Below, one piece after another: positions 8,539-18,527 of a DNA stretch of 64,000 nucleotides. This DNA is from an uncultured Desulfovibrio sp. (GTDB lineage: Bacteria; Desulfobacterota; Desulfovibrionia; Desulfovibrionales; Desulfovibrionaceae). Location of the stretch: positions 62,001 through 126,000 of the forward strand of contig CAJXYU010000005.1 in the NCBI GenBank assembly GCA_913063155.1. Direction: 5' to 3'. Below the pieces are notes generated by a model that was not told the DNA's origin, did not search any database, and was given only the letters and a program-made list of their open reading frames with translations. Each line of letters begins with the position of its first letter. The first letter of the stretch is position 1. Position numbers and translations under genes: made by a program.

Positions 8539-10586
8539 GCAAAACGAAGAGTCCTTCGAAAAAGAATCTCGAACGCTTGCGGAATATCGGAATCATCGCT
8601 CATATTGATGCGGGAAAAACCACACTGACTGAGCGCATTCTCTATTACTCCAAGAAGATCCACCGGATCGGGGAGGTCCATGAGGGAACAGCCACCATGG
8701 ACTACATGCCCGAGGAGCAGGAGCGTGGCATTACCATTACCTCGGCTGTGACCACCTGCGAGTGGGACGGCAGTATGATCAATATCATTGATACCCCCGG
8801 TCACGTGGATTTCACCATTGAAGTAGAGCGCTCCTTGCGTGTTTTGGATGGAGCTGTCGGCGTTTTTTGCGGCGTCAGCGGTGTCGAGCCCCAGTCGGAA
8901 ACAGTCTGGCGGCAGAGCAGTAAGTACAATGTTCCCAAGCTGGCCTATGTAAACAAGCTGGATCGCCTGGGGGCTGACTTCGAGGCCGTGCTGGATTCCA
9001 TGAGTCGGAAGCTCGGGGTTAATCCGCTTCCCCTGCAATACCCGGACGGACTCGAGCAGGATCTGAAAGGGGTGTACGACCTTGTGGGCATGAAGCGCCT
9101 GGAGTTCGATCCCGAGTCCAAGGGCGAGCAATATGAGTCTTTTGAGCTTACTGCCGGAGAGGTGGAGCGTATGACTCCATGGCGCGAGAAAATCATCGAG
9201 GCCGTTGCCGATTACGATGATCAACTCCTTGAACTCTATCTTGCCGGAGAGGATATTCCGGTCGAATCGTTGCGGGCCGCCATTCGTAAGGGGACGCTGG
9301 CGCTCGATTTCGTACCGGTTCTGTGCGGCTCGGCACTCAAGAACGTCGGCGTGCAGCCTGTCGTGGATGCTGTATGTGCGTATCTTCCCAGTCCTTTGGA
9401 TGTTCCGCCTGCCACGGGCATTGACCCCGAAACAAGGCAGAAGAAATCGTTTGCCGTTGGCGGCAAAGAGCCTCTTTCCGCTTTGGTGTTCAAGGTCAGC
9501 ATGGATTCCGGCCGGAAGTTGGCGCTCATGCGCCTGTATTCCGGCAGCATTACTGCCGGGGGCACGGTCTACAACGTGACACAAAGCGAGGAAGAGCGCG
9601 TAGCGCGTCTTTTTCACATGCATGCGGGCAGAAAGGAGAAACTGGATGCGGCCTTTGCCGGCGACATCGTCGCCGCTGCGGGCATGAAGTTCGCCAGGAC
9701 TGGGGACACTCTGTGCTGTAAGGACAACCAATTGATTTTGGAACAGATCGGGAATTACAAACCGGTCATCTCTCTGGCCATTGAACCTAGAAACTCTGAC
9801 GAGGCGGACAAGCTGGAAGAGGTGCTTGAAAAGTATCTGCTCGAAGATCCCACCCTCGAGGTCAAGAATGATGAGGACACCGGCCAGGTGGTTCTTTCGG
9901 GTATGGGTGAGTTGCACCTTGAAGTTATTCTCGAACGCTTGAAACGTGAATACAAGTTGGAGCCGCGCACGGGCAAGCCGCAGGTCGTCTACCAGGAAAC
10001 CGTGAGCGCCAAGGCGACCGCCGAAGCCGAGTTTAACAGGGAACTCGGAGAAGTCGTCCATTACGGTCAGGTCTCCTTGTCCGTGGAGCCCATGGACCGT
10101 GATACCGGTCAGAAAGTTTCTTTCGAGGTGGACGTGGATTCCTGGCCCGCCGTTTGGCTGGACGCAATTCAGGAAGGCATTGAAGACGCCTTGCAGAGCG
10201 GACCTCTTAAGGGGTATCCCGTTCAGGACGTTCATGTTCGCGTGCTGGGTTTGTCGAGACAGGAGGGGGAATCCAGCGAAGCCGGATACCGCATGGCGGC
10301 CGCAATGGCTATGCGTGAAGCCCTGCAGAAGGCCGGGCCCAGGATGCTCGAGCCCATCATGTGGATCGAAATCGGCGTGCCCGAGGATTTTGTGGGCGAT
10401 GTCATCGGTCTGCTTGGAGCCAAGGGGGCCAAGGTGGAAAACATGGTGGACAAAGGCGGCCAGAAGGTTGTGGAAGCCTTGGCTCCTTTGGGAAGGCTGT
10501 TCGGTTTCTCTACCGAGCTCCGTTCCTCGACTCAGGGGCGGGCCGGTTTCATGATGAAATTTTCAAGGTTTGACATATTGGAGTAA
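8535..10586 (+). CDS. fusA: elongation factor G (stand-alone paralogue type)
   Basis: A 683-residue translational GTPase. G1 AHIDAGKTT, switch I region [18 protein letters not shown]3 DTPGHVDF and G4 NKLDRLG are all intact. Domain II, domain III with [18 protein letters not shown], domain IV and the final domain V ending [10 protein letters not shown] follow. It starts with GTG at 8535, overlapping the previous stop. It is not next to rpsL, rpsG or tuf, so it could be an additional EF-G (EF-G2 type, often devoted to ribosome recycling or to a special condition) rather than the str-operon copy. Whether another copy exists lies outside this window. Confidence 0.93.
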   Translation: MSKTKSPSKKNLERLRNIGIIAHIDAGKTTLTERILYYSKKIHRIGEVHEGTATMDYMPEEQERGITITSAVTTCEWDGSMINIIDTPGHVDFTIEVERSLRVLDGAVGVFCGVSGVEPQSETVWRQSSKYNVPKLAYVNKLDRLGADFEAVLDSMSRKLGVNPLPLQYPDGLEQDLKGVYDLVGMKRLEFDPESKGEQYESFELTAGEVERMTPWREKIIEAVADYDDQLLELYLAGEDIPVESLRAAIRKGTLALDFVPVLCGSALKNVGVQPVVDAVCAYLPSPLDVPPATGIDPETRQKKSFAVGGKEPLSALVFKVSMDSGRKLALMRLYSGSITAGGTVYNVTQSEEERVARLFHMHAGRKEKLDAAFAGDIVAAAGMKFARTGDTLCCKDNQLILEQIGNYKPVISLAIEPRNSDEADKLEEVLEKYLLEDPTLEVKNDEDTGQVVLSGMGELHLEVILERLKREYKLEPRTGKPQVVYQETVSAKATAEAEFNRELGEVVHYGQVSLSVEPMDRDTGQKVSFEVDVDSWPAVWLDAIQEGIEDALQSGPLKGYPVQDVHVRVLGLSRQEGESSEAGYRMAAAMAMREALQKAGPRMLEPIMWIEIGVPEDFVGDVIGLLGAKGAKVENMVDKGGQKVVEALAPLGRLFGFSTELRSSTQGRAGFMMKFSRFDILE

Positions 10587-10589
10587 TTT

Positions 10590-11117
10590 GTGCCCGGCGT
10601 CGAAAACGGTGCAGGCAGCACCACCAAAAAGAAAAACAGCCAGAACAATGGGTGGTGGGACAGGCTCAAGCGTTCCACCCGTTATTGGTACCTGCGCATC
10701 ATGCGGCAGAAGTCATCGCCCAAGCAGCTTGCGTTTTCACTTGCCCTGGGAGTCTTCATTGGTGCCATGCCCATTATTCCTCTCCAGTCCGTCGTGGTAG
10801 TCGCCCTGGCTTTTCTGTTCAAGGTGCCCAAGTTCGCCGCCTGGCTGGCGACCTGCTATTCCAATGCCTTTACCATGGCCCCCTTTTACTATTTCCTGTA
10901 TCTTGTCGGGCATTTTTTCCTGCCTATCGACGCCCATTTCGATCCCTCCAAGTTGGCCATGGTCGAAATGCTGGAGGCCGGGTGGCAATTTTTTACGATC
11001 ATTTTGGCAGGCGGCTTCATTTTCGGCGTTCCGGCAACAATCTTGACTTATTTTGTTTCTTTGTACGCCATTCGTCGTTTCAGACGACGGCGTGCTTTTC
11101 GTATGCTGAGAAAATAG
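10590..11117 (+). CDS. DUF2062 integral membrane protein
   Basis: A 175-residue protein with a charged N-terminus, then two to three membrane helices (about 55-75, 80-105 and 130-160). The DUF2062 phrase SPKQLAFSLALGVFIGAMPIIPLQ and the YSNAFTMAPFYYFLYLVGHFF stretch are clear. The start is a GTG at 10590 with GGAGT seven bases ahead, three bases after the EF-G stop, so it is part of that operon. The molecular function of DUF2062 is not established; members often sit near envelope or glycosyltransferase genes. Confidence 0.85.
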   Translation: MPGVENGAGSTTKKKNSQNNGWWDRLKRSTRYWYLRIMRQKSSPKQLAFSLALGVFIGAMPIIPLQSVVVVALAFLFKVPKFAAWLATCYSNAFTMAPFYYFLYLVGHFFLPIDAHFDPSKLAMVEMLEAGWQFFTIILAGGFIFGVPATILTYFVSLYAIRRFRRRRAFRMLRK

Positions 11118-11267
11118 TATTGGTTCGCCATCGTATCTTGTCATGTGTTTTCCTCGGTCCCATGATTGAAACCAACACGATTTCAGCGTAGTGATCAAAA
11201 AAAGATTCATTATCACTTTGATGAACGCCCTCTTGTATCATTCGGATGGTGCTCAAAAGGAAGCTGC

Positions 11268-13364
11268 ATGAGAAATGTGTCCGTATTCAGTGGTGGGGGT
11301 CTCCGTTCCTTTTTGTTCGGAATTCTTGTTTGTATAATTTTTGTAATTGCACATTTTCTAGACTCTTCGGCCGCTTTCTACACGGCTCTTGGTCTGGGCG
11401 TTACTTTTGCGGTGTGCGGGGGGCTTTGGGTTCACGCTCCCATGGCCCGCATTCGCAAGGCGTTAAGGGATGTGGAGTCCAAGACGGGTAAGGCTCGCTT
11501 TTTGGAATCCTTGGACAAGTCCGGTTTCGGAGAGGCCTTCGACGTGCTTCGCAAAGGGCACGAAGCAGCGATGGAAGAGTGCCTGTTCTTTCACAACGCC
11601 CTCAAGGTGCTCGGTAACCAGGTCGTTGTCTCCAATCGTGAAGGCAAAATCATGCTGGCCACTGAATCCGCATTGGAGATGATCGGTAAACCGATTTCCC
11701 AAGTGATGGGCTTCACGGTCAGCCAAGCCTTTTACAACACCACCAGTGGTTCCATTGCCGAAGAGGTATTTAAGAGCGGCAAGGGCAAGGACGCCACAAC
11801 GGAGCTTAGATTGTGGAACGGGCAGGTGGTGAACGTGCGGCTTTTTTCCCGGCCCATTTACAACTCATCTGATGAGATCGTAGGGGTGGTTACGTCTTTC
11901 CTCGACATGAAGGAAGTGGTCCAGAAGCAGCGCGACCTTGAAGAGCAGAAGTCCCGAATGGCCCAGGTGGGCAGCGACGTGAGCACGCTGGCGGAGCGTG
12001 TCGCTTCCGCCTCGGAAGAAATGTCCGCCTCTGCGGATGAGCAGGCCCGCGGAGCCCAGAGGCAGAGTCGTCAGACCGAGACCGTGGCCACTTCCATGGA
12101 ACAGATGACTTCGACGGTTCTGGAGGTGGCCAGCAATGCTTCGGCCACTTCGCATGCTGCAGAGGGAGCTCAGGCTTCCGCCGGCCAAGGCGTGGAAATG
12201 GTCACCCAGGCTGTGGACGCCATCAACAATGTCTCTGTTTCCGCCGGGCAGCTTGCGGAAGTGGTGGGACAGCTTGATAGCCAGGCCGAGGAAATCGGCC
12301 GGATCATCAACGTCATCAATGATATCGCGGATCAGACCAACCTTTTGGCGCTGAACGCCGCCATCGAAGCCGCACGCGCCGGCGAGGCCGGGCGGGGATT
12401 TGCCGTGGTGGCCGATGAAGTCCGGAAGCTGGCGGAAAAGACCATGACCGCCACCAAGGAAGTTGAAAGCGCCATCCACACCATTCAGGAACGTTCGGCT
12501 CATGCCATGTCATCCATGTCCCGCACGGAAAAGCAGGTGCAGGAGAGTACCGACTTGTCCAACAAGGCGGGAGAGGCGTTGCAGCAAATTATGGAAAGCA
12601 TTGAGGATATGGTCCACCGGGTTTCCCAGATCGCAACGGCCGCAGAAGAGCAGTCGGCCGCCGCCGAAGAGATCGGCAAAAGCATCGAGGAAATTGCCCT
12701 GGTCGCCCGCGAGGCCGACGAAGGCGCCGGTCAGCAGGCCTCGGCGACCCGGGATTTGGCGGAGCTTGCTCAGCAATTGCTGACAGTGTCCATGGAGTTC
12801 CGGGAGGACGGCGAAAGTCAGGATAAGCTGCGTGTGTCCACTGGGGAAATGAAGGGTATTCTGCCCAAGCTGACCCAGAAATTTGTCGAGAAGACATTTG
12901 GCAAGGCCACGTACGAGGCCATGCAGGAGGAAATGGGCAACCCGGTCTTCCTGCCTACTGCAAGTTATCCGGACGGCGTCATGCTGCAGATGGCCGAACT
13001 GGTTGCCAAGTTGGAGAGTACCACCGAGCGTGATTTTTTCCTCAAGCTGGGGCGTTTCACCGTGGGCGAGTTCTACAAGATGTACCAACGCTACTTCAAG
13101 GATGAAGGTCTCAAGGAATTCTACATGCGCATGAATGATGTGCACGCCCAACTTACCGAAGAGCATCCCGGCATTACGCCTCCCAGTTTCACCTATGAAG
13201 ACAAGGGAGACGAGCTGTTCATCAATTACCGCTCCGCCCGGGGCTTATTCGACTATTTTGAAGGCATTTTGCGGGGTGCCGCGGAGTTCAAGGGGGAAGA
13301 CGTGGACATCAAAATCAAACCCTTTGATGATGAAACTGCGCGTGCTGAAATCAAATTCAAATAA
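11268..13364 (+). CDS. methyl-accepting chemotaxis protein with C-terminal H-NOX haem domain
   Basis: A 698-residue receptor. Two adjacent membrane helices lie at about residues 10-50 with almost no periplasmic loop. A PAS-like domain follows (about 105-225). The MCP signalling hairpin (about 230-500) has the tip region [39 protein letters not shown]. The last 171 residues (528-698) form an H-NOX domain: it begins [18 protein letters not shown], has candidate proximal haem ligand H626 in NDVHAQL, and the porphyrin-binding YxSxR motif at Y654-S656-R658. The 28-residue spacing between H and Y fits the family. The start at 11268 was chosen for its AAAAGGA site; an upstream in-frame ATG at 11166 lacks one. 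cheA follows after 142 bases, in which I see only the short repeat ACAGGCT twice. Confidence 0.93.
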   Translation: MRNVSVFSGGGLRSFLFGILVCIIFVIAHFLDSSAAFYTALGLGVTFAVCGGLWVHAPMARIRKALRDVESKTGKARFLESLDKSGFGEAFDVLRKGHEAAMEECLFFHNALKVLGNQVVVSNREGKIMLATESALEMIGKPISQVMGFTVSQAFYNTTSGSIAEEVFKSGKGKDATTELRLWNGQVVNVRLFSRPIYNSSDEIVGVVTSFLDMKEVVQKQRDLEEQKSRMAQVGSDVSTLAERVASASEEMSASADEQARGAQRQSRQTETVATSMEQMTSTVLEVASNASATSHAAEGAQASAGQGVEMVTQAVDAINNVSVSAGQLAEVVGQLDSQAEEIGRIINVINDIADQTNLLALNAAIEAARAGEAGRGFAVVADEVRKLAEKTMTATKEVESAIHTIQERSAHAMSSMSRTEKQVQESTDLSNKAGEALQQIMESIEDMVHRVSQIATAAEEQSAAAEEIGKSIEEIALVAREADEGAGQQASATRDLAELAQQLLTVSMEFREDGESQDKLRVSTGEMKGILPKLTQKFVEKTFGKATYEAMQEEMGNPVFLPTASYPDGVMLQMAELVAKLESTTERDFFLKLGRFTVGEFYKMYQRYFKDEGLKEFYMRMNDVHAQLTEEHPGITPPSFTYEDKGDELFINYRSARGLFDYFEGILRGAAEFKGEDVDIKIKPFDDETARAEIKFK

Positions 13365-13506
13365 ATTATAACACTGCCGGAGCATAAACAGGCTATAACA
13401 GGCTGGTCAACGGATTTGGATTATGTAGTATTGTGCACAAGTGCCTTGTTTCGTGCATTGAGTAGCTAGTACGTCCAATCTGATCGGCTCACAGGAGAGT
13501 GCTCAC

Positions 13507-15639
13507 ATGTCGGATGATTTGAATCGGCAAATATTCAAAGAAGAAGCCTATGAGCTGCTGGCGGAGTTGGAAGGATCACTTCTGGAGCTTGAAGATGCGC
13601 CGGACGACCTCGACTTGGTCAACAGGGTTTTCAGGGCGCTGCATACCATCAAAGGCTCCGGTTCCATGTTCGGTTTCGAGGATATCGCCGAATTCACCCA
13701 TGAGGTCGAGACCGTTTTTGATATGGTGCGCTCCGAGGAATTGAACATCACCAAGGACTTGTTGAATCTTGCCCTGCGGTCCCGTGATCATATCCAGAAA
13801 ATGCTCGACAACGCCGACGCCGGCGAGGTCGTGGACCCGGAGGGCATGGAAGACATTTTGCTGGGGTTGCAGAAATTGGCCAGCGGGGAAGTCCTGGAAG
13901 AAGAGGGGGCGAAAGACGGCGTTGAAGCCGCCGAGGTTGAGGAGATCCCGGCAGAGGAAGAAGAAGTCCAGTCCCATTGCCATCTCATCAAGGTGGTGCC
14001 CCAGGATGAAGCCGGGAAGCTGGAGGAAAGCTTCGAGTCCCTGTTCGAGGAGTTGCAGCGGCTGGGCGAATTCCAGATTTTGACCCGTCCTTCAGACCTT
14101 CCGGGCACCGAAGACGTTTACTGGGAATTTCGGTTGGACACGGATCGCAACAAGGATGCGGTCAACGATGTTTTCCTATTCACGGATCTTAATCTTCGCG
14201 TCACGGTGGAGGAATACCGAGAGAAAGAGCCGCCGCGTGAGGCGGAGGCCCTGCCTCCCGAGCCTGCCATCGAGGAGGAAGAGCTGCCCAAGCTCGGCGA
14301 GATACTGGTGGAAGAGGGAGCCATACGGCAGGATGATATCGAGGATGCGCTCAAGCAACAAAAGCCCATCGGGCAGATCCTCAAGGAAGCTGGAAAAGTG
14401 ACTGATGATCAGCTCAACCAGGCGGTCAGCAAGCAGACCAAGGTGAAAGAGTCCCAGCAGGTCAAGAAACAGCAGGAAGCGGTTTCCAGTATTCGTGTGG
14501 CGGCAGAAAAGCTTGATTGGCTGGTGGACTTGGTCGGCGAGCTGGTAATTGTTCAGGCCCAGATCTCCCAAGTGGTCAGCGAGCGGAACGACCCTGTTCT
14601 GACGTCGCTTTCCGAGGAGTTGGAACGGCTCAGCGATGAGCTGCGGGACTCCACTCTGGGGATCCGCATGCTGCCCATCGGCACCTCCTTCAGCAAGTTC
14701 AGGCGGTTGGTCAGGGATCTTTCTTCCGAGCTGGGGAAGGAAATCATCCTTTCCACCAATGGTGCGGAAACCGAACTGGACAAGACCGTCATTGAGCGTT
14801 TGGGCGATCCGCTTGTGCATTTGCTGCGCAACAGCATAGACCATGGCATTGAACCCCCGGCGGAGCGCAAGGCTGCGGGCAAGATGGAAGAAGGCATGAT
14901 TTTGCTTTCCGCGGAACACTCCGGAGGCGAAGTGCTCATCCGTATCACCGACGATGGCCGTGGCATGGATCCGGAAAGCATCCGAGCCAAGGCCATAGAG
15001 CGCGGCATGATCGTAGCCGACGCCGAGTTGACGAAAAAGGAGCTGTTCAAGCTTATTTTCGAGCCGGGTTTTTCCACGGCCAAGAAGGTCACCAACGTCT
15101 CCGGTCGCGGCGTGGGCATGGATGTGGTCAAACGCGCCATTGATTCCCTGCGGGGGACTATCGATATCGACAGCATGATCAACAAGGGGACCACCATCAC
15201 CATCCGTCTGCCTTTGACCCTGGCCATCATCGACGGCCTGCAGGTTCGGGTGAGCGATGAGTTCTATGTCATCCCGCTTTCATTGGTCGAGGAATGCGTG
15301 GAGCTTAACAGCTCGGAGATAGACGAAGGTGAAGGGGGACAGAAACTGCTTCACCTGCGCGGCGAAATCGTGCCCTATATTCATTTGCGTGATTTCTTCA
15401 TGGTCGACGGGGAGAATCCTCCCATTGAGCAGATCGTCATCACCGGCGTGGAAGGCGCCCGGGTAGGTATTGTCGTGGATACGGTCATTGGCGAGCATCA
15501 GACGGTCATAAAAAGCCTCAGCCGTGTCTATAAGGATGTCGAAGGCATTTCCGGAGCCACCATCAAGGGGGACGGCTCCATTGCGCTCATTCTCGATATA
15601 CCCAGCCTGGTCCGGCGGGTTGTCGTCGAGACCAATTAG
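13507..15639 (+). CDS. cheA: chemotaxis histidine kinase CheA with inserted MshEN-like repeats
   Basis: A 710-residue kinase. The Hpt domain carries the phospho-accepting H46 in [14 protein letters not shown]. After an acidic linker and a putative P2-like region there is an unusual insert at about residues 260-310. It has two short copies of an MshEN-type pattern, [22 protein letters not shown] and [23 protein letters not shown]. The dimerisation helices and the HATPase follow, with N box [15 protein letters not shown]1 DDGRGMD and G2 [11 protein letters not shown] CheW-like domain ends the protein. The start at 13507 has AGGAGAG upstream. It phosphorylates CheY and CheB under receptor control. 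Confidence 0.95.
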   Translation: MSDDLNRQIFKEEAYELLAELEGSLLELEDAPDDLDLVNRVFRALHTIKGSGSMFGFEDIAEFTHEVETVFDMVRSEELNITKDLLNLALRSRDHIQKMLDNADAGEVVDPEGMEDILLGLQKLASGEVLEEEGAKDGVEAAEVEEIPAEEEEVQSHCHLIKVVPQDEAGKLEESFESLFEELQRLGEFQILTRPSDLPGTEDVYWEFRLDTDRNKDAVNDVFLFTDLNLRVTVEEYREKEPPREAEALPPEPAIEEEELPKLGEILVEEGAIRQDDIEDALKQQKPIGQILKEAGKVTDDQLNQAVSKQTKVKESQQVKKQQEAVSSIRVAAEKLDWLVDLVGELVIVQAQISQVVSERNDPVLTSLSEELERLSDELRDSTLGIRMLPIGTSFSKFRRLVRDLSSELGKEIILSTNGAETELDKTVIERLGDPLVHLLRNSIDHGIEPPAERKAAGKMEEGMILLSAEHSGGEVLIRITDDGRGMDPESIRAKAIERGMIVADAELTKKELFKLIFEPGFSTAKKVTNVSGRGVGMDVVKRAIDSLRGTIDIDSMINKGTTITIRLPLTLAIIDGLQVRVSDEFYVIPLSLVEECVELNSSEIDEGEGGQKLLHLRGEIVPYIHLRDFFMVDGENPPIEQIVITGVEGARVGIVVDTVIGEHQTVIKSLSRVYKDVEGISGATIKGDGSIALILDIPSLVRRVVVETN

Positions 15640-15664
15640 AGAACCTCGTGACTGGAGTTTCATG

Positions 15665-16735
15665 ATGGGCAAGAAGATTCGCGTTCTCGTTGTGGATGAC
15701 TCCGCAGTCGTGCGGCAGACTCTGACTCAGATTCTGGATTCGGACCCGGATATCGAAGTCATGGCCAGTGCGGTGGATCCATTCGTGGCTGCGGAGAAGA
15801 TCAAACAGGAAGTACCTGACGTCATCACCCTGGACATTGAAATGCCGCGCATGGACGGGTTGACTTTTCTGAAGAAGATCATGTCTCAGCATCCCATTCC
15901 GGTGGTGATTTGTTCCTCCATGGCCCAGAAAGGGGGAGAGAACGCCCTGAAGGCCCTTGAATATGGAGCGGTGGAGATCATCACCAAACCCAAGGTGGGC
16001 ACCAAGAAATTTCTTGAGGAATCGAAGATATCCCTTTGTGACGCAGTCAAGGCTGCGGCTCTGACCCGGGCCAAGAAGGTCAAGCTTCCGGCCAAGCCGC
16101 TCAAGGCTCAACCCAAACTGGATGCTGATGCCGTCATCCCCATGGGGCGTCCTCAGGCTTTGCAAACCACGGAAAAGATTATGCTGGTGGGTGCTTCCAC
16201 TGGCGGAACCGAGGCTTTACGGGTTTTTCTGGAACAACTGCCTGCCAATTCCCCACCTGTGGCCATAGTGCAGCATATGCCTGAGCATTTCACGGCCGCC
16301 TTCGCCAATCGGCTGAATGGCATCTGTCAGGTGACGGTCAAGGAAGCCCAGGACGGAGACGCCATGTTGCGTGGCCAGGCTCTCATCGCGCCGGGCAATA
16401 AGCACATGCTTTTGAAGCGGAGCGGAGCAAAATATTATGTGGAAGTGAAGGATGGCCCCCTGGTGTCCAGGCACCGTCCATCCGTGGACGTGTTGTTCCG
16501 CTCCGGAGCGCGCTTCGGCGGCAGGAACGTGGTGGCCGGCATCATGACCGGAATGGGGGACGACGGCGCCAAAGGTATGAAGGAACTTCATGACGTCGGT
16601 GCATATTGCATCGCCCAGGACGAGGCCTCCTGCGTTGTCTTTGGTATGCCGCAGGAAGCCATAAAGATGGGTGGGGTAGACAAGATTCTTTCATTGGAGC
16701 GTATTGCCCCGGAAATGATCAGGGTATGCGGCTAA
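15665..16735 (+). CDS. cheB: chemotaxis protein-glutamate methylesterase CheB
   Basis: A 356-residue two-domain enzyme. The receiver domain has DD at 11-12 and the phospho-accepting D57 in [11 protein letters not shown]. The C-terminal esterase has the nucleophile serine in [10 protein letters not shown], the histidine in VQHMPEHFT and the acidic residue in [12 protein letters not shown]. It removes methyl groups from receptors such as the adjacent MCP. Two ATGs stand back to back at 15662 and 15665; the second gives better spacing to GGAG. It lies 25 bases after cheA. Its stop overlaps the convergent DUF190 gene by four bases. No cheR or cheW is next to it. Confidence 0.95.
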   Translation: MGKKIRVLVVDDSAVVRQTLTQILDSDPDIEVMASAVDPFVAAEKIKQEVPDVITLDIEMPRMDGLTFLKKIMSQHPIPVVICSSMAQKGGENALKALEYGAVEIITKPKVGTKKFLEESKISLCDAVKAAALTRAKKVKLPAKPLKAQPKLDADAVIPMGRPQALQTTEKIMLVGASTGGTEALRVFLEQLPANSPPVAIVQHMPEHFTAAFANRLNGICQVTVKEAQDGDAMLRGQALIAPGNKHMLLKRSGAKYYVEVKDGPLVSRHRPSVDVLFRSGARFGGRNVVAGIMTGMGDDGAKGMKELHDVGAYCIAQDEASCVVFGMPQEAIKMGGVDKILSLERIAPEMIRVCG

Positions 16736-17070
16736 CCGGCGTTGTGCCGGTACATGATCACCTCCACCGGTTCCCGTGTGACCAGGCCTTCCTGGATCAA
16801 GCCGCTGAGCTTGGGCAGGAAGGCTTCGATTTTTTCAGGGATGTCCACGATTTCTATGATGACCGGCATGTCTTCGGAAAGCCTGAGGATTTTGTTACTG
16901 TGCACCAGACTGTTGGCCCCGTAGCCGCTGATGCCGCGCAAGGCCGTGGCTCCGGCCAGGCCGTCTTTGCGTGCTTCTTCGATGATGACTTCCATGAGCA
17001 GTTTGCCGTTGTGACGGTCGCTTTCTCCGATGAAGATTCGGATCCGTTCGGCCTTTTCTGGGAGTGTCAT
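16732..17070 (-). CDS. DUF190 protein (CrcB-associated)
   Basis: A 112-residue soluble protein with the DUF190 pattern: [43 protein letters not shown] and [20 protein letters not shown]. The fold is PII-like. Family members are often found beside CrcB-type channels, as here, and may modulate ion transport. The start was set at the ATG at 17070, which has GGAGG ahead; a longer frame to 17130 has no site. It lies 43 bases downstream of crcB on the same strand. Confidence 0.88.
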   Translation of the reverse strand: MTLPEKAERIRIFIGESDRHNGKLLMEVIIEEARKDGLAGATALRGISGYGANSLVHSNKILRLSEDMPVIIEIVDIPEKIEAFLPKLSGLIQEGLVTREPVEVIMYRHNAG

Positions 17071-17113
17071 GAAAACCTCCTGTAAGGGCGGTTGGTTATC
17101 TGAATAATCCCCA

Positions 17114-17491
17114 CTACAAAATACGACCAATGGCTATGCCCGCCAGGACGAGGACGAGTCCTGCCACGCTTTGTCCCGCAATGTTGGCTGCGGCCTGGAA
17201 GTATTGCGTAAACTTGACGAGGGTCGCGGTTTCAAACATGTACGTGGAGAAAGTGGTGAACGCGCCCATGAAACCGCTTAATATGAGCAATCTCAGATCG
17301 CCGCCTAGCCCGATACGGTTTTCCATGTAGCCCCATATCGTTCCGAACAGGAAGCAGCCGAGAATGTTCACAGCAAACGTGCCGAAGGGAAAGTTTGTCC
17401 CGGCCAAGCGCTGGACGACACCGGAGAGCCAGTAACGGCAGAGTGTGCCGCATGCGCCGCCCATGGAAAGAAGAATAATTTTTTTCAACAT
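17114..17491 (-). CDS. crcB: fluoride channel CrcB/Fluc
   Basis: A 125-residue four-helix membrane protein that lets fluoride leave the cell. Family motifs are present: GGACGTLCRYWLSG, then FPFGTFAVNILGCFLFG (the GTxxVNxxG motif), and GFMGAFTTFSTYMFET (the F-S-T filter region). The start is the ATG at 17491 with GAGG upstream; the in-frame ATG at 17524 lacks a site. It reads divergently from the CYTH gene with only about 47 bases between, too short for a fluoride riboswitch. Confidence 0.93.
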   Translation of the reverse strand: MLKKIILLSMGGACGTLCRYWLSGVVQRLAGTNFPFGTFAVNILGCFLFGTIWGYMENRIGLGGDLRLLILSGFMGAFTTFSTYMFETATLVKFTQYFQAAANIAGQSVAGLVLVLAGIAIGRIL

Positions 17492-17538
17492 TTTTAATCG
17501 CCTCGCCCACTTCTTACCAGTCATGGAGGAGAAAGCAA

Positions 17539-18135
17539 ATGGCTCTCGAGTTGGAGCTGAAATATCTGGATCCGGACCTGGGATTTTTACGCGGCCTGCT
17601 GGAAAGTCTTGGAGCCCGCTCCATGGGACGTTATTTCGAGGAAAACCTCGTCTTCGACGACGGGGACCGTTCTTTGAAAGGCAAAGACGTGTTGCTTCGA
17701 TTGCGGTCCAGGAAGGGAGAATCCATCCTTACCGTCAAGAAGCCTCCCCAAGTGGAAGTGGACTCCCGGCTCAAGGTGTTTGAGGAATTGGAAACAGCGG
17801 TGCATGATTTTGGAATCATGAAGAGTATCCTGGAATCTCTCGGCTTTGGCGTTGCCTTCGCTTATGAAAAGGTTCGAGAGAAATGGGAGTTGGAAGACTG
17901 CTTTATCTGTCTGGATACTTTGCCCTTCGGCAATTTCGTGGAAATCGAAGGAAGCGAGAAAGGGGTGCCGCGTTGCGCAGGCATGCTGCACCTTGCTCCG
18001 GAGCAGGCTTCCAAGCTGACCTACCATGCCCTCAATCTCGAATATAGAGAAGCGAACGGTCTGCAGCCCGATGAGAGTTTCGTATTTGAAAATGGGGAAA
18101 AGCTGGAATTATTACGCCGAATAGGCAAAGAATAA
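17539..18135 (+). CDS. CYTH-domain triphosphate-binding protein
   Basis: A 198-residue protein opening with LELELKY, the ExExK signature of the CYTH superfamily (class IV adenylate cyclases, thiamine triphosphatases and inorganic triphosphatases). Further basic and acidic tunnel residues follow in the expected order: LRLRSRKGESILTVKKP, then FVEIEGSEKGV and LTYHALNLEY. The substrate cannot be told from sequence. It has an excellent ribosome site (GGAGGA). The gap of 77 bases to clpS suggests the latter has its own promoter. Confidence 0.85.
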   Translation: MALELELKYLDPDLGFLRGLLESLGARSMGRYFEENLVFDDGDRSLKGKDVLLRLRSRKGESILTVKKPPQVEVDSRLKVFEELETAVHDFGIMKSILESLGFGVAFAYEKVREKWELEDCFICLDTLPFGNFVEIEGSEKGVPRCAGMLHLAPEQASKLTYHALNLEYREANGLQPDESFVFENGEKLELLRRIGKE

Positions 18136-18212
18136 CGCCTGACACTCGACAGCGTAAACGAAGCAACTTATATTGGAATCTAGGCTAAAAAGGCTTTGTT
18201 GGAGTAGAACAG

Positions 18213-18527
18213 ATGACTGAACCATATACCGGCGACCAGCAGCAGCCGGATATCCTGGACGAGCATGAAGTCTGGGAGCCGAGGAAGTACAAGGTCTTGC
18301 TGCACAACGACGACTACACCACCATGGATTTTGTCGTGGAAGTGCTTGTGAGGGTCTTCCGCAAGAGCGAGACCGAGGCCACCATCATCATGCTGCAGGT
18401 CCATAACGAAGGCTATGGGGTCTGTGGCCTGTATACCGCCGAAGTGGCGGAAACCAAGGTGGACATGGTCCACCGTCTTGCGAAAAGTGCGGGATTCCCG
18501 CTTAGATGCACGATGGAAGGTGAATAA
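18213..18527 (+). CDS. clpS: ATP-dependent Clp protease adaptor ClpS
   Basis: A 104-residue N-recognin that delivers proteins with bulky N-terminal residues to ClpAP. The core YKVLLHNDDYTTMDFVVEVL binds the N-degron, followed by VFRKSETEATIIMLQVHNEG and the C-terminal AGFPLRCTMEGE. Residues N and D of HNDD and the hydrophobic pocket are intact. The stop overlaps the clpA start by one base. Together with clpA and aat this forms a complete N-degron module. Confidence 0.97.
   Translation: MTEPYTGDQQQPDILDEHEVWEPRKYKVLLHNDDYTTMDFVVEVLVRVFRKSETEATIIMLQVHNEGYGVCGLYTAEVAETKVDMVHRLAKSAGFPLRCTMEGE

Noticed and set aside
8223-10235. Long open frame (670 codons) on the minus strand opposite EF-G
   Set aside because: It is antisense to a gene with all GTPase motifs. 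Its protein is rich in His, Gly and Leu without family motifs, an effect of codon bias in the real gene.
17492-17538. Fluoride riboswitch upstream of crcB
   Set aside because: Only about 47 bases separate crcB from the divergent CYTH gene, and no conserved crcB RNA motif is visible.
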